A DNA stretch of 64,000 bases from Kosakonia arachidis. GTDB taxonomy: Bacteria; Pseudomonadota; Gammaproteobacteria; Enterobacterales; Enterobacteriaceae. Made by a program: the position numbers and the translations under genes. Positions 7,923 through 16,495 of the stretch are shown piece after piece. Positions within the stretch are counted from its first letter, which is position 1. The number at the start of each line of letters is the position of its first letter. The DNA is taken from contig NZ_FPAU01000002.1 in NCBI RefSeq assembly GCF_900116535.1, positions 1-64,000 on the forward strand, given 5' to 3'. The notes under the pieces were generated by a model. That model was given only the letters and a program-made list of their open reading frames with translations. It had not been told where the DNA came from and ran no database searches.

Positions 7923-8390
7923 ATGCAACAGGTTAATTCAATATCGCTGGTGAAGGTTCACGAAGCGACTGATTTATCTCAGGCTCAGTCTGACGTTGTG
8001 CTCAGTGGCAATAACACAGGCATTATTGTACCAGGGCAAATACTGGAAGCGGCAGTGCAGGTAAATGATCAGCGTTATATCCTTTTTCTGACGGATGACG
8101 TTATTTTTGAGGAATCACTGACAATTGCCCTTATCGATATTAACGATGGCGTTAAAGAGATCGTCCGTTTGGGTAATGAGTACGCGACAGGAAGTTTTGA
8201 GGGATTATCCGTTACAGCGGATAGCATCAATTTCAGGTTTATTGGTGATTCTCTCTGGACAATCAAAACCGTTGACTCACCACGCTTGAGGCTTCCTTTT
8301 GGTTCAGATCCGAAGGGTGTGAAACGAGAAGCTGGACTGAAAAAATACATGATCATTTCGGCCACTCCTGCACCTGAGAAAATTCGCTGA
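7923..8390 (+). CDS. Probable immunity protein for the preceding toxin-like gene
   Basis: This 155-residue protein begins at the ATG at 7923, 2 bases after the previous stop. It is a soluble, acidic, beta-strand-rich sequence without a signal peptide or membrane segment. It shows regularly spaced hydrophobic strands such as QRYILFLTDDVIF and LTIALIDIND, and a late SLWTIKTVDSPRLRLPFG stretch. I do not recognise a named family. Position directly behind a toxin-like domain, size and composition suggest an immunity role, which is inference only. A longer frame from 7830 overlaps the toxin gene and is not the likely start. Confidence 0.5.
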   Translation: MQQVNSISLVKVHEATDLSQAQSDVVLSGNNTGIIVPGQILEAAVQVNDQRYILFLTDDVIFEESLTIALIDINDGVKEIVRLGNEYATGSFEGLSVTADSINFRFIGDSLWTIKTVDSPRLRLPFGSDPKGVKREAGLKKYMIISATPAPEKIR

Positions 8391-8635
8391 CGCTATTTTC
8401 ACCAAAGCGCGGAGCGTTCTAAAGGGTACTGACATTGATCTAATGTGAAGAGTCTACTATTCACTCTTCACTTACTCATCACTACTTATCTATTTGATAA
8501 ATAAATAATAGAAGTCACAGTGAACAGTGTGCATAGCTAAACGAAAAAAAAGAATTTTCCCCTACCTGCTGCGTGACCGGCAACATCCTGAGATGGTCAA
8601 AAATTGGCAAATACATTATGTGACATTCGGTATGA
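8391..8635. other. Gene-less AT-rich spacer
   Basis: This stretch includes GTGAAGAGT...ACTCTTCAC near 8447-8471, a small hairpin that may end transcription from 8390. A 72-residue frame at 8527-8745 has no recognisable product. Confidence 0.35.
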
Positions 8636-8707
8636 CATTCCATAATGGGTACACGTTTAGGTACACCGTATACTGTGCTCCATTAAACGTGTACCCATTA
8701 TGGAATG
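8636..8707. repeat. Perfect 24-bp inverted repeat at an integrase start
   Basis: The left arm 8636-8659 (CATTCCATAATGGGTACACG plus TTTA) is repeated exactly inverted at 8684-8707, with a 24-base spacer containing a GTACACCGTATACTGTGC near-palindrome. The right arm ends in the ATG at 8705. The position just before an integrase-like N-terminus suggests a recombinase binding or autoregulatory site. Confidence 0.85.
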
Positions 8708-8785
8708 GCTCCAGACATGGCGAGCATCACACGCCCCCTCACTAACAACGAAATCCTAAACCATCCCAAAAGCATCTACACAATT
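8705..8785 (+). pseudogene. P4/island-type tyrosine integrase, 5' remnant
   Basis: From ATG 8705 or 8717 the frame reads MASITRPLTNNEILNHP. This resembles the N-terminal DUF4102 start of P4-type island integrases (…RPLTNTEI…). Similarity ends after about 25 codons and the frame then runs into the 3' region of the oppositely oriented immunity gene. The catalytic part is gone. Confidence 0.55.
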
Positions 8786-8797
8786 TTTAACGATAGA

Positions 8798-9076
8798 TTA
8801 ATGGTCTTTATTTATTCGCAGAAACTCATTCAATCGACTTCCTACTGCAATACACTTAGCCTCTACCATGCTGATATAATAATATGAAGGATTTGGCATA
8901 TGCTCCATCATCCAGGGAAGTTCTTCTGAATATTCATTATCAGAGGTAGAGATCATCCATACAGGTTCACCACATAGTGTCATAGGACTGGCTTCGTGGT
9001 AACGCTCATCCCAGCCTCGCCCGTTTTGTTCGGCATAATCTTTTGCTATCTGTATTGCTTTCTCCTGCGTAATCAT
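8798..9076 (-). CDS. Probable immunity protein for the metallopeptidase-like toxin
   Basis: This 92-residue soluble protein starts MITQEKAIQIAKDYAEQNG. It has a helical N-terminus followed by strands (EPVWMISTSDNEY; YYYISMVEAKCIAVG), a layout seen in small polymorphic-toxin immunity proteins. Its ATG overlaps the TAA of the upstream toxin gene (TAATG at 9076), so translation is coupled. No signal peptide is present, implying a cytoplasmic target. I cannot place it in a named Imm family. Confidence 0.6.
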   Translation of the reverse strand: MITQEKAIQIAKDYAEQNGRGWDERYHEASPMTLCGEPVWMISTSDNEYSEELPWMMEHMPNPSYYYISMVEAKCIAVGSRLNEFLRINKDH

Positions 9077-10017
9077 TACTGAGCTCCATACCAGACACTG
9101 TACATAATCCCCCCGACCGTCACGGGCCCCAGGAGCATTCCTGCGGCCTCCTGTCGTAGAAGGGAAAAAGTTATCTCATAGGTATTCCCCAAGGGAAATT
9201 TAAAACCCTGAACAATATATTCTGCACTCATTCCCCTTGCTCTTAGCAAACCAATAGTTTCGGCCAGGGCTTCTTCAAGATAGCGTAATATGTAAGACTT
9301 TGAATAAGCGGATTGTCTCATAAAGACCCGTAACTCACGCAGCAGATAGAACTTAGGGGCAATCGCCATATGGACTTGCTCGTGATAAAGCGTGGTGAGC
9401 ATTTTAAGGTAGGCTTCATCTTTTGACATAGCTCCCGGATAGAAGTTACGACCAACCACAGCATCACCCCAGGGTTTTGTTGCCCCCTGTATGACATCCT
9501 TGTATTTGGTAATTTTTATTTTTGGTGTATAACGCCATCCACCATTCCGGGGTAGATTCATGCGCGAAGCAATCTCTCCACTATAACGGGGCATAACGAC
9601 ACCCCTTAGAGGTTTTTTAAAAGTATCACCAGGTTTCTTTCTGAACAGCAGTACCAGGACAGTATTAACACCGATGAGGGTGATAGCTTCTGCCAAATCT
9701 TTAGCAGCATCATCTAGGTCTGCCTCTGTTCTGGCATTGTTAGTTTTGATAGCAAAGTCATACAGCTTTTTCCCGGCTTCCAAAGCAACACCACCTATCG
9801 CAACCCACCCTACTACCAGCAGTATGACATCAGCGATCTCGCCAATACCAAAGAAGTGAGCACCAGCCCATATCACGACCACACTAGCCATGGTCGCCAG
9901 CGCTTGTGGAGTGATCATAGCCAGAAGCTGTTCCCCGACATCAGCTGGTAACAACGATGCTGCTTTGGTAAGAACTACCTGCAATTTTGACTGCAAATCC
10001 ATCCGGATAACGTCCAT
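9076..10017 (-). CDS. Polymorphic-toxin-like protein with HExxH metallopeptidase motif
   Basis: This 313-residue protein has a hydrophobic N-terminal part, with likely membrane segments at about 43-58, 63-80 and 113-125. A basic linker follows. The C-terminal domain contains HEQVH at 212-216, followed about 34 residues later by YLEEALAETIGLLRARG, whose glutamates could be a third zinc ligand. This is a classic zincin-type arrangement and suggests a peptidase toxin. No secretion marker domain is attached. A GAGGAA precedes the ATG at 10017. The partner at 8798-9076 overlaps its stop codon and supports a toxin-immunity pair. Confidence 0.6.
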   Translation of the reverse strand: MDVIRMDLQSKLQVVLTKAASLLPADVGEQLLAMITPQALATMASVVVIWAGAHFFGIGEIADVILLVVGWVAIGGVALEAGKKLYDFAIKTNNARTEADLDDAAKDLAEAITLIGVNTVLVLLFRKKPGDTFKKPLRGVVMPRYSGEIASRMNLPRNGGWRYTPKIKITKYKDVIQGATKPWGDAVVGRNFYPGAMSKDEAYLKMLTTLYHEQVHMAIAPKFYLLRELRVFMRQSAYSKSYILRYLEEALAETIGLLRARGMSAEYIVQGFKFPLGNTYEITFSLLRQEAAGMLLGPVTVGGIMYSVWYGAQ

Positions 10018-10394
10018 TGATATTCCTCATGGCAAGCAATGCAATCGATTATAAGACCGTCAGAAAGTAAGGTCTTAGGGTTTTATCTGATTATGCTTCG
10101 TTGGTAATCCCCCCATTTTTAACAGTGCTGATAAGTAGAATCAGTTAGGTGCTGAATATGCCGCATCGGCATGAAGCCATTCAGTACCATATTCGGTCAC
10201 TCCTGGTTATAGAACCATTGATCCTACCCGCCAATAGTTAACCCGCGTTCTTCGTTTCATGGCAACGCCCCCCTTGATTAAGGATAGCGTTACATCACCC
10301 CGTTGGATTCACAACTTTAATCGAAAGTTTTTCAATTTATTGTTGGGAGCGGCAAAAATGCCGCCCCGAGTTATATGCGAAAATCAGAGTGATA
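10018..10394. other. Gene-less region with IS3 OrfB and terminus relics
   Basis: Bases 10110-10226 on the minus strand read QWFYNQE-x-PNMVLNGFMP, the C-terminus of an IS3-family OrfB, with a terminal GGGGGGATTACC end near 10105-10118. Bases 10219-10247 are a diverged copy of the IS terminus seen at 1586 and 5933. The rest up to the next gene shows nothing I recognise. Confidence 0.55.
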
Positions 10395-10730
10395 CTAAGG
10401 ATTAGCATACTCTAAAATTTCTTCCCCCATGAGAGTACAGTCATTGAGAAAGATTAATCTCATCCGATATTTTCCTTTATAGATATAACCCCAGGTCTGC
10501 AATACATCAAAATATTGCGATTTATTTTCCGGATTTTGCATCTTCGCTAATGCAGTTACATCTTTATCAACCTCAGCCCTGTCATCGTTGTCCCGATAAA
10601 AAGCCAGCAGTTTATTTGCTTCTGTTATTGCCTGAGCTTTACAAGTTAACGCAGACTGTTTCGCAGCAGCCAAAGACGGAAAAGTTATAGAACACAATAA
10701 TAATGTTAGAATGCCAGTTGATACTTTCAT
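10395..10730 (-). CDS. Secreted immunity-type protein paired with GH19 effector
   Basis: This 111-residue protein has a clear Sec signal peptide (MKVSTGILTLLLCSITFPSL then AAA, cleavage near residue 22). A small, mostly helical periplasmic domain follows with two cysteines in the mature part. Its ATG overlaps the stop of the GH19 lysozyme-like gene (ATGA). A periplasmic partner makes sense if the effector attacks peptidoglycan. I do not recognise a named immunity family. Confidence 0.65.
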   Translation of the reverse strand: MKVSTGILTLLLCSITFPSLAAAKQSALTCKAQAITEANKLLAFYRDNDDRAEVDKDVTALAKMQNPENKSQYFDVLQTWGYIYKGKYRMRLIFLNDCTLMGEEILEYANP

Positions 10731-11309
10731 ATTATTCCAAGCTCTCTCTTCGCTCTTATCAACGCCCCTTTCCTTTCTTCGAGACCGTTGTAGCCACCGT
10801 TCACGAGAAGGGTTACTTTATTTACGTCATCCCTGTCTGCTACCGCATTCACATGCCTGAGATCCCAATAATAACACGCTGCCTTAACGGCAACATATGG
10901 GTTCCTTGCAACGATAGTGGGATCGGTTACATAATCTTTCTCAAACTGGCTTCCGAAATTCGTATAATTTTCTCTACCTGTCAGATGTAATAACCCACGA
11001 CCTATAAATTTTGGACCATCACCTACTTCTGTATTACCTAAATTACGTCCTATCCGCGTTCCTGCATCATATTCTCTGCCACCATCTCTTGGAAACTTCG
11101 GTTAATATGGAAAAGTTTGCAGTTTCAACACAAGCTTGCGCTATAAAATGAGCGGCTCTTAATTCTGTATTTATTCCATAAACGGTAAACCATTGGTTCA
11201 AATGTGGTGCTATGGCATGAACATTGTAATGCTGTGAATTTAGCAGGCTTTCTATATGCCGATAATGCCTGGCTATATTCCAAAGCATCTCTGCTGTGAT
11301 ATCAACCAT
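10727..11309 (-). pseudogene. GH19 chitinase/lysozyme-like effector, frameshifted
   Basis: From ATG 11309 (GGAAAGG upstream) the minus strand encodes MVDITAEMLWNIARHY and LRAAHFIAQACVETANFSIL, the N-terminal half of a glycoside hydrolase family 19 fold. At about 11086 one extra A shifts the frame. In the next frame the protein continues EYDAGTRIGRNLGN, FIGRGLLHLTGRENY, and NPYVAVKAACYYW to a stop at 10727. GH19 proteins of this size act as peptidoglycan-cleaving phage or type VI effectors. If the insertion is real the effector is dead while its secreted partner is intact. The likely catalytic Glu is in VETANF. Confidence 0.75.
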
Positions 11310-11443
11310 TTGCCTTTCCCTTTTCTTATATCCCATAATCATTTTAACTACCGCGATTGAGCATTTGGCAGGCATTTTTTGCTTTCGTTTGTAATCCAGG
11401 AAAATTCTTATTCTCTTCTTTTTCAGCGCCAGGAGGAACTAAC

Positions 11444-11610
11444 ATGCAACTGACTGATGACGATCAAGCAAACCACATCACTGTCTGGCACGCCTTATCA
11501 GAACTTTTCACCGGTCGGGAACGCCAGGCTATGACTATCGATGGATGGCTCAGGTTTTAAAGGAATCCGGGCTTAGCCGGGAGGAGATCTTTGTGATTCT
11601 GGATAATTAA
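11444..11610 (+). pseudogene. DUF7079-like small protein, frameshifted fragment
   Basis: The ATG at 11444 has an AGGAGG upstream and reads MQLTDDDQANHITVWHALSE, then LFTGRE. The frame then shifts near 11530 and the other frame continues DYRWMAQVLKESGLSREEIF to a stop at 11610. This matches the start of small DUF7079-type proteins often found beside effectors. The C-terminal half is missing, cut by the junction with the methyltransferase relic. Confidence 0.55.
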
Positions 11611-11830
11611 CTCGCGCCCGTTCAATTAACGCCTCTCCTAAATCGCATCCTGCCACATAACTGAAATAGTCTTTAAGGCGAATGCTGGAGACTCCGTTAC
11701 CACAACCAATATCCAGTGCGGCATTAGTTGCGGGAGCCCGTTCTGCAAGATAACGGTACAGAGCCTGTGGATAGGTAATCTTGCTCCTGATTTTATCGTA
11801 AGCATTTGCATTCTTGTTGAACTGTTTCAC
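11600..11830 (-). pseudogene. Class I SAM methyltransferase, 5' fragment
   Basis: A GTG at 11830 behind GGAG opens VKQFNKNANAYDKIRSK, followed by the SAM-binding motif ALDIGCGNGVSSIRL and a CDLGEALIERAR acidic-loop region. The coding sequence ends after about 75 residues, where it meets the DUF7079 fragment. The protein would lack most of the methyltransferase fold, so it is a relic. It resembles BioC/UbiE-type enzymes in general form only. Confidence 0.65.
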
Positions 11831-12089
11831 GAGATATTCTCCAGTTACCCTCTTCACACCGCTTTGCCAGTATATCCCGTACCGGGAGATAACGTTCCCA
11901 TGCCGGATATAACTGGCAAAAGGCCGCGCTATTGGCAATATAACGCTTCCGACAGCCTACGCTGAATACCCCCGCTTCATGCCCGAAGTGAACCGATAAT
12001 ACGGTTATTTTTTCAGATTCTTTCTGTGCGCCCGTAAATCATTTTTAGATGACAATCAACATGAATGCAAAGGTGCCAATAAAATATAA

Positions 12090-12617
12090 TCAGCACGCAG
12101 ATGCATTAGTTTTATACATAAACGTTGTGCCGTGTAAGGTATTTTCGGTCGACTTCGCATAACAGGGTATGACTCCGGCTATCTGCCACCCCTGGGAAAG
12201 ATATAAATCGCTGGCTACATCTCCAGTGCGCGTATCCAGCACCAGTAAAGAGATGCCTTTTTTCCAGGCCATATCTTCAGCCCGATTCATTAATTCTCTG
12301 GCAATACCCTGACGACGAGCCTGTGGATGCACGAGGAGTTTGGATATTTCAGCACGATGGCGGCCATTGGGAATGCCGCAATAGTTAATGATGACGGTTG
12401 CCGCTAAAAAACCCTTATCGCGGGCGATTAATAACGCGCAATCGTGACTGGCAAGACTGTAAATTTTATCTTTCCAGAAACGGTCAATAGCCTCGCGATC
12501 ATCGGGATCGGTAAAACCCACACTGGCTCCATCTTTTACACAAGACTGCAACACGTCACCTAATTCTGGTAAGCATTGATGTGCCTGTATGGCGCTGAGA
12601 AGTTCATATTCAATCAT
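12090..12617 (-). CDS. GNAT-family N-acetyltransferase
   Basis: This 175-residue protein has the GNAT core: strand FLAATVIIN, then ISKLLVHPQARRQGIARELM, which contains the acetyl-CoA pyrophosphate loop (RRQGIA, near residue 105). A SLLVLDTRTGD strand and the late SQGWQ turn follow. Its ATG overlaps the stop of the upstream XRE-cupin regulator (ATGA), so the two form a unit. The regulator is likely to control or respond to the metabolite acetylated here. The substrate cannot be read from the sequence. Confidence 0.85.
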   Translation of the reverse strand: MIEYELLSAIQAHQCLPELGDVLQSCVKDGASVGFTDPDDREAIDRFWKDKIYSLASHDCALLIARDKGFLAATVIINYCGIPNGRHRAEISKLLVHPQARRQGIARELMNRAEDMAWKKGISLLVLDTRTGDVASDLYLSQGWQIAGVIPCYAKSTENTLHGTTFMYKTNASAC

Positions 12618-13177
12618 GATTTACATATCACCAAAATATAATGTGCACCGAGGCTCTGATGAGCGCTGAATGATGAAGAACCTGATAAATGAAAGCGCAA
12701 ACTGTCGCCTTCTTTCAAATTCCATTTTTCAGTATTCATCGTAATCGTTAATTCACCTGCATATAACCATATATATTGCTCAAGCCCCTGAACGGGAGGG
12801 CTGGAATATTCAATGAAAGCGCCAGGGCGCAACTTTCCCTCAATCATCTCGCATCTGAACTGATTAGAAGGCGGTAATAACATGCGTCGCTCAAATCCAT
12901 TAAGCTCATCCAGCCACAGGGGCTGTTGTTCTGCTCTGAAAAGATTATCTGCTGCCTGTTCAATCTCGCTAATCAACCGGGACATTGTCATACCGTATAC
13001 AATACAGAGCTGGTTGAGCGCCTCCGCTGTCGGGCTGACTTCACCCCGTTCAATCCGTGATAAGGATGCCCTGCTGATGCCTGATGCAGAGGAAAGCGCG
13101 TCAAGTGACCAATTATGCTGTAAGCGCAGCGCAGCCAGACGTGCTGCCAATCTTGCCCTGTAATCCTGGTTGTTCAT
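12614..13177 (-). CDS. XRE-family regulator with C-terminal cupin domain
   Basis: This 187-residue protein has an N-terminal helix-turn-helix of the XRE type (residues 8-62, with SLDALSSASGISRASLSRIE). A C-terminal cupin barrel follows (about 105-185, with EQYIWLYAGELTI and EGDSLRF). This is the architecture of E. coli YdcN/SutR-like regulators, in which the cupin binds a small ligand. It overlaps the GNAT gene by 4 bases and probably controls this two-gene unit. The ligand is unknown. Confidence 0.85.
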   Translation of the reverse strand: MNNQDYRARLAARLAALRLQHNWSLDALSSASGISRASLSRIERGEVSPTAEALNQLCIVYGMTMSRLISEIEQAADNLFRAEQQPLWLDELNGFERRMLLPPSNQFRCEMIEGKLRPGAFIEYSSPPVQGLEQYIWLYAGELTITMNTEKWNLKEGDSLRFHLSGSSSFSAHQSLGAHYILVICKS

Positions 13178-13283
13178 GTCATTTCTCTTATTTGAGATAT
13201 TATTCCCATAAAAGAGAGATTACTGATTACTGAAACCCTGTCAAGCGCTATGGCAAAGCGTGAGTTTTTACTACTATGCAGGC

Positions 13284-13445
13284 GTGACAACCGCAAAGCG
13301 CCAGCCGCAGGCCGGGGGAATCCAGGTTCTGGCCTGTCTGAACGAACATCAGTGCGATAAGACGCTGGCGACAGCGGCTCAGGCCGCAGGGCCTGGTGTC
13401 AGGGCGCTCAGTGAATGGGATGCAGGCACACGGCTGAATCACATT
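13284..13445 (+). pseudogene. Possible MocR/PdxR-type regulator C-terminal remnant
   Basis: A plus-strand frame without a proper start reads GGIQVLACLNEH, then ATAAQAAGPGVRALSEWDAG. This resembles the end of the aminotransferase-like domain of MocR regulators. Nothing upstream continues the gene, because the XRE gene promoter region lies there. I treat it as a relic. The resemblance is weak. Confidence 0.3.
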
Positions 13446-13466
13446 ACGCGTTCGCCTGGTCGCCGA

Positions 13467-14342
13467 TCATCCCCCTCTGCGCAGCCCTTTCAGTAATGCC
13501 TGTGTCGCAGCAGACGATTTTCCGCATGGCGAACAAACCAGACCAAATTCACGCTGAACAGCAGGTGTCACCGGCACCACGCACAAACCGCGTAATTCAA
13601 CCAGCAGGGCAGATTCAGGGACCAGCGCGACGCCCATACCTTCCCGTACCAGCAGGCAGGCGCTGCTCCAGTCGCGCACTTTCACACGTACGTCAGAGAG
13701 CTGCAAACCTGCCTGCTCCATCAGACTTTTTCCATTGACAACACATCCGCCGGTGGCGAGAACAAAGGGTTGGTCTGCCAGTTTTTCCAGCGTTATGCCG
13801 CTCGTACCGGCATGACGTCCCAGCGGATGACCGGCTGGCATTACTGCTACCCATACATCCTGCCCTAATATGACGTCGGCTCGTCCTGGTTGCGGGTTCA
13901 TTACCACGCCCAGCTCAACGGTGTCTGCGGCAAGCCACTCCTCGACTTCCTCGTCCGTACCTTCCAGCACCACCACTTCCATGCCCGGGTGCAGGCGCTT
14001 AAAGTCGCGCAGCAGTCCAGGCAACAATGTCGATGTCACGGAAGGAAAGCTGGCAAGGCGAATGCGGCCGCCCTGTAAACCCCGGCTCTCATCCGCCAAT
14101 ACGCGGATCGCATTAAGCCGCGCCAGCATGCTCCTTGCATGCTCGACAACCTGTTCCCCCAGCGCGGTGACAGCGATATATCGACGCTCACGCGTAAATA
14201 CCGCGAACCCAAGTGAAGCCTCTAACTGCGCGATAGCCTGGCTGGCACCGGACTGGGTCATTCCAACCTCCTCAGCGGCACGCGAGATATTGCTGGCATC
14301 TGCCACTGCGACCAGTAAGCGCCAGTGCAAAAGATTCATCAT
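13467..14342 (-). CDS. LysR-family transcriptional regulator
   Basis: This 291-residue protein has an N-terminal winged helix (residues 1-60, with ISRAAEEVGMTQSGASQAIA). A periplasmic-binding-protein-like effector domain follows (about 90-290). It is divergent from the GST gene at 14474, across about 130 bases, so it probably autoregulates and controls that gene. A T-N11-A type LysR box is not obvious by eye. The 3' end is rich in small residues and ends normally. The inducer is unknown. Confidence 0.85.
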   Translation of the reverse strand: MMNLLHWRLLVAVADASNISRAAEEVGMTQSGASQAIAQLEASLGFAVFTRERRYIAVTALGEQVVEHARSMLARLNAIRVLADESRGLQGGRIRLASFPSVTSTLLPGLLRDFKRLHPGMEVVVLEGTDEEVEEWLAADTVELGVVMNPQPGRADVILGQDVWVAVMPAGHPLGRHAGTSGITLEKLADQPFVLATGGCVVNGKSLMEQAGLQLSDVRVKVRDWSSACLLVREGMGVALVPESALLVELRGLCVVPVTPAVQREFGLVCSPCGKSSAATQALLKGLRRGG

Positions 14343-14473
14343 AAGTATCAGTAGTTCAGCTAATAGCTAATTTATGAAACATTAATTTTACAGCGCGAGA
14401 CGCTTTAATCACAGTGTATTGAGGATCGCGCTGAATGTTACGCGACAGCTTTTCAATTTACCGGAGAGAGAGC

Positions 14474-15079
14474 ATGAAATTGTATTACGCCCCGAACACC
14501 TGTTCGCTTTCACCACACATTGTGCTGCGTGAACTCGGGCTGGCGTTTGAACTGGTCAAAGTGGATAACAGGAGCAAACTCACTGCGGACGGACACGATT
14601 TCCGGACCATTAACCCTAAAGGCTATGTCGCTGCACTGGAACTGGATAACGGTCAGATACTCACCGAAGGCCCGGCCATTGTGCAGTACCTCGCCGACAT
14701 AAAACCGGAAAGCGGGCTGGCGCCGCGAGCGGGCAGCTGGGCGCGGGTGCGTCTGCAGGAGTGGCTGAACTTTATCACCAGTGAAATACACGCAGGCTCA
14801 GCACCGCTGTTCAACACCACGCTACCGGAAGAGGTCAGAACGGTTTTTCGTGAGAAGCTCTTCCGGCGCTTCGATTTCCTTGAGTATACACTCAACGATA
14901 AACCCTATCTGACCGGTTCGTCGTTCAGCGTCGCTGATGCCTACCTTTTCACCGTGCTGGGCTGGTGTAAATTCTTCTCCTTCGAACTGAATCGCTGGCC
15001 CGCCCTGTTAGCGTATAAGAGAAAGATCAATGCGCGTCCTGCTGTACAGGCAGCATTACTTGCAGAAGCGTCGCAATAA
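14474..15079 (+). CDS. Glutathione S-transferase, beta class
   Basis: This 201-residue enzyme has an N-terminal thioredoxin-like domain starting MKLYYAPNTCS, with the beta-class Cys10. The NPKGYVAAL cis-Pro region and LTEGPAIVQYLAD glutathione-binding block follow. The helical C-terminal domain has His106 (SEIHAG), the second beta-class hallmark shared with E. coli GstA. It conjugates glutathione to electrophiles in the cytoplasm. The start at 14474 has GGAGAGAG upstream. The longer frame from 14435 lacks one. It is regulated by the divergent LysR gene by inference. Confidence 0.88.
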   Translation: MKLYYAPNTCSLSPHIVLRELGLAFELVKVDNRSKLTADGHDFRTINPKGYVAALELDNGQILTEGPAIVQYLADIKPESGLAPRAGSWARVRLQEWLNFITSEIHAGSAPLFNTTLPEEVRTVFREKLFRRFDFLEYTLNDKPYLTGSSFSVADAYLFTVLGWCKFFSFELNRWPALLAYKRKINARPAVQAALLAEASQ

Positions 15080-15117
15080 GTTCGCAGAGACTTACGGTGA
15101 GCGCATGCGTTGTATCC

Positions 15118-16110
15118 TTAGCGAACCTTCATGACCAGTTTGCCGGTGACGTGCCCTTCTGCGCTCACCCGATGTGCTTCTGCCGTCTGTTCCAGAGGGT
15201 ATACTCCCTGAACAGGAAGTTGAAAAAGGCCATGCGCGCAGAGATGGGCAACTTCTGCAAAGGCAATTTCCGGTTGCTCTGGCGGGCCATGGGAAAACTT
15301 TGCGCCATATTGCTCTGCTGAAAAATCCGCGACGGAAAGGACATGGGAGGGATCGCCCACGATGGCAATCAACTCAGCGATAATTCCGGATCCCGCAACG
15401 TCAATAGCAGCATCGACGCCCATGGGGGCTAACTGAGTTATTCGTGCCTTCAAGCCCGGAGCGTAAGTCGCAGGCACTGCACCTAATGAAGCGAGATAAA
15501 CATGCTTAGGAGAACTTGCGGTGCCAATAACGTTAATGCCGCGCAGACGTGCCAGCTGAACTATCGCTGTGCCTACGCCCCCTGCCGCCCCGCTGACCAG
15601 CAGAGTCTGCCCTGCTTCGATGTTCACTTCATCCAGTGCCCGGGTAGCGGTATCAACAATAACAGGCAAGCCGGCCGCCACTTCAAAAGAGACGGCCGCG
15701 GGTTTGACCGCCCAGTGGGTAAGGATGGCTTTCTCCGCGACGGTACCATCGCCAAAGCCAAATACCGCAGTGCCAATAGCAACGTCACAAACGCCGTCGC
15801 CAATCTCATCCACAATGCCGCTGGCTTCCACACCGACCGTGAGCGGAAACGTAATATCTTCGAATGCCCGATACAGACCTTCTCTTCGTTTCCAGTCAGA
15901 GGGGTTCACACCCGCACAATGCACCATAATGCGGATCTCCCCGGGTCCAGGATGTGGAACCGCTATTTCCTCGACTTTCAATTCGTCAGGCCCGCCGAAA
16001 GCGTGATAACGGATTGCCTTCATCGTGTGACTGTCGCCGGAGCGCAAAGGATGAGAAAAACCCGGACGTGAACTGACAGATAAAGCGGGTGTAGAACTTG
16101 AGTTTGACAT
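15118..16110 (-). CDS. NADPH:quinone reductase-like MDR-family oxidoreductase
   Basis: This 330-residue protein of the zinc-independent medium-chain dehydrogenase family begins its core at MKAIRYHAFGGPDEL (residue 30). It has the CAGVNPSDWKRREG substrate loop, the GVEASGIVDEIGDGV block, and the NADP-binding VSGAAGGVGTAIVQLA Rossmann motif. No zinc-binding cysteine cluster is present, as expected for quinone oxidoreductases. The start at 16110 has GGAG 9 bases upstream and adds a 29-residue Ser/Pro-rich extension. ATG 16023 would give the usual family length but lacks a good ribosome-binding site. Confidence 0.85.
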   Translation of the reverse strand: MSNSSSTPALSVSSRPGFSHPLRSGDSHTMKAIRYHAFGGPDELKVEEIAVPHPGPGEIRIMVHCAGVNPSDWKRREGLYRAFEDITFPLTVGVEASGIVDEIGDGVCDVAIGTAVFGFGDGTVAEKAILTHWAVKPAAVSFEVAAGLPVIVDTATRALDEVNIEAGQTLLVSGAAGGVGTAIVQLARLRGINVIGTASSPKHVYLASLGAVPATYAPGLKARITQLAPMGVDAAIDVAGSGIIAELIAIVGDPSHVLSVADFSAEQYGAKFSHGPPEQPEIAFAEVAHLCAHGLFQLPVQGVYPLEQTAEAHRVSAEGHVTGKLVMKVR

Positions 16111-16495
16111 AGATGCGCTCCGTTTATCGTATCGCTACGCAAGGGTAACGATAAGTGCTCCCGCCATTTCATGGCAGTAAAGCCGTTGATTTCGAAGACG
16201 CTGGTCAAACTGTGAGGGCACAGACTCGACGTATGCGCGATCACTCCAGAATCAGAAATGATCGTTTTTCGCGACGTTGCGTAAGCCTATTCAGGCGAAA
16301 GTTTGCTGTCAAGTGTACCTGCGCGGCGGCGCTTTTCTATCGTCAATCGGAGCCATCGTTGGTAAGTCCTGACGTTTGCACTTCGCTGATAGTAACGGCC
16401 TATTTGTGTGCTGATTCTGACAACTGCCAGCGGTTCCGCGACCAGCCGGAGAAACAGGCGGGCCGCCGCAGGAAGGAACCATCAGCACAAAGATA
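16111..16495. other. Gene-less stretch between two oxidoreductase genes
   Basis: Only short frames without recognisable products or ribosome-binding sites are present. It presumably holds the promoter of the quinone reductase and the 3' end of the NmrA-type gene. I see no repeat or RNA in it. Confidence 0.4.

Noticed and set aside
7830..8390. Start at 7830 for the putative immunity gene
   Set aside because: It would overlap the toxin-like gene by 91 bases. ATG 7923 directly follows the toxin stop.
15502..16071. 189-codon frame antisense to the quinone reductase
   Set aside because: It is the complement of a well-supported enzyme gene and has no recognisable domain or ribosome-binding site.
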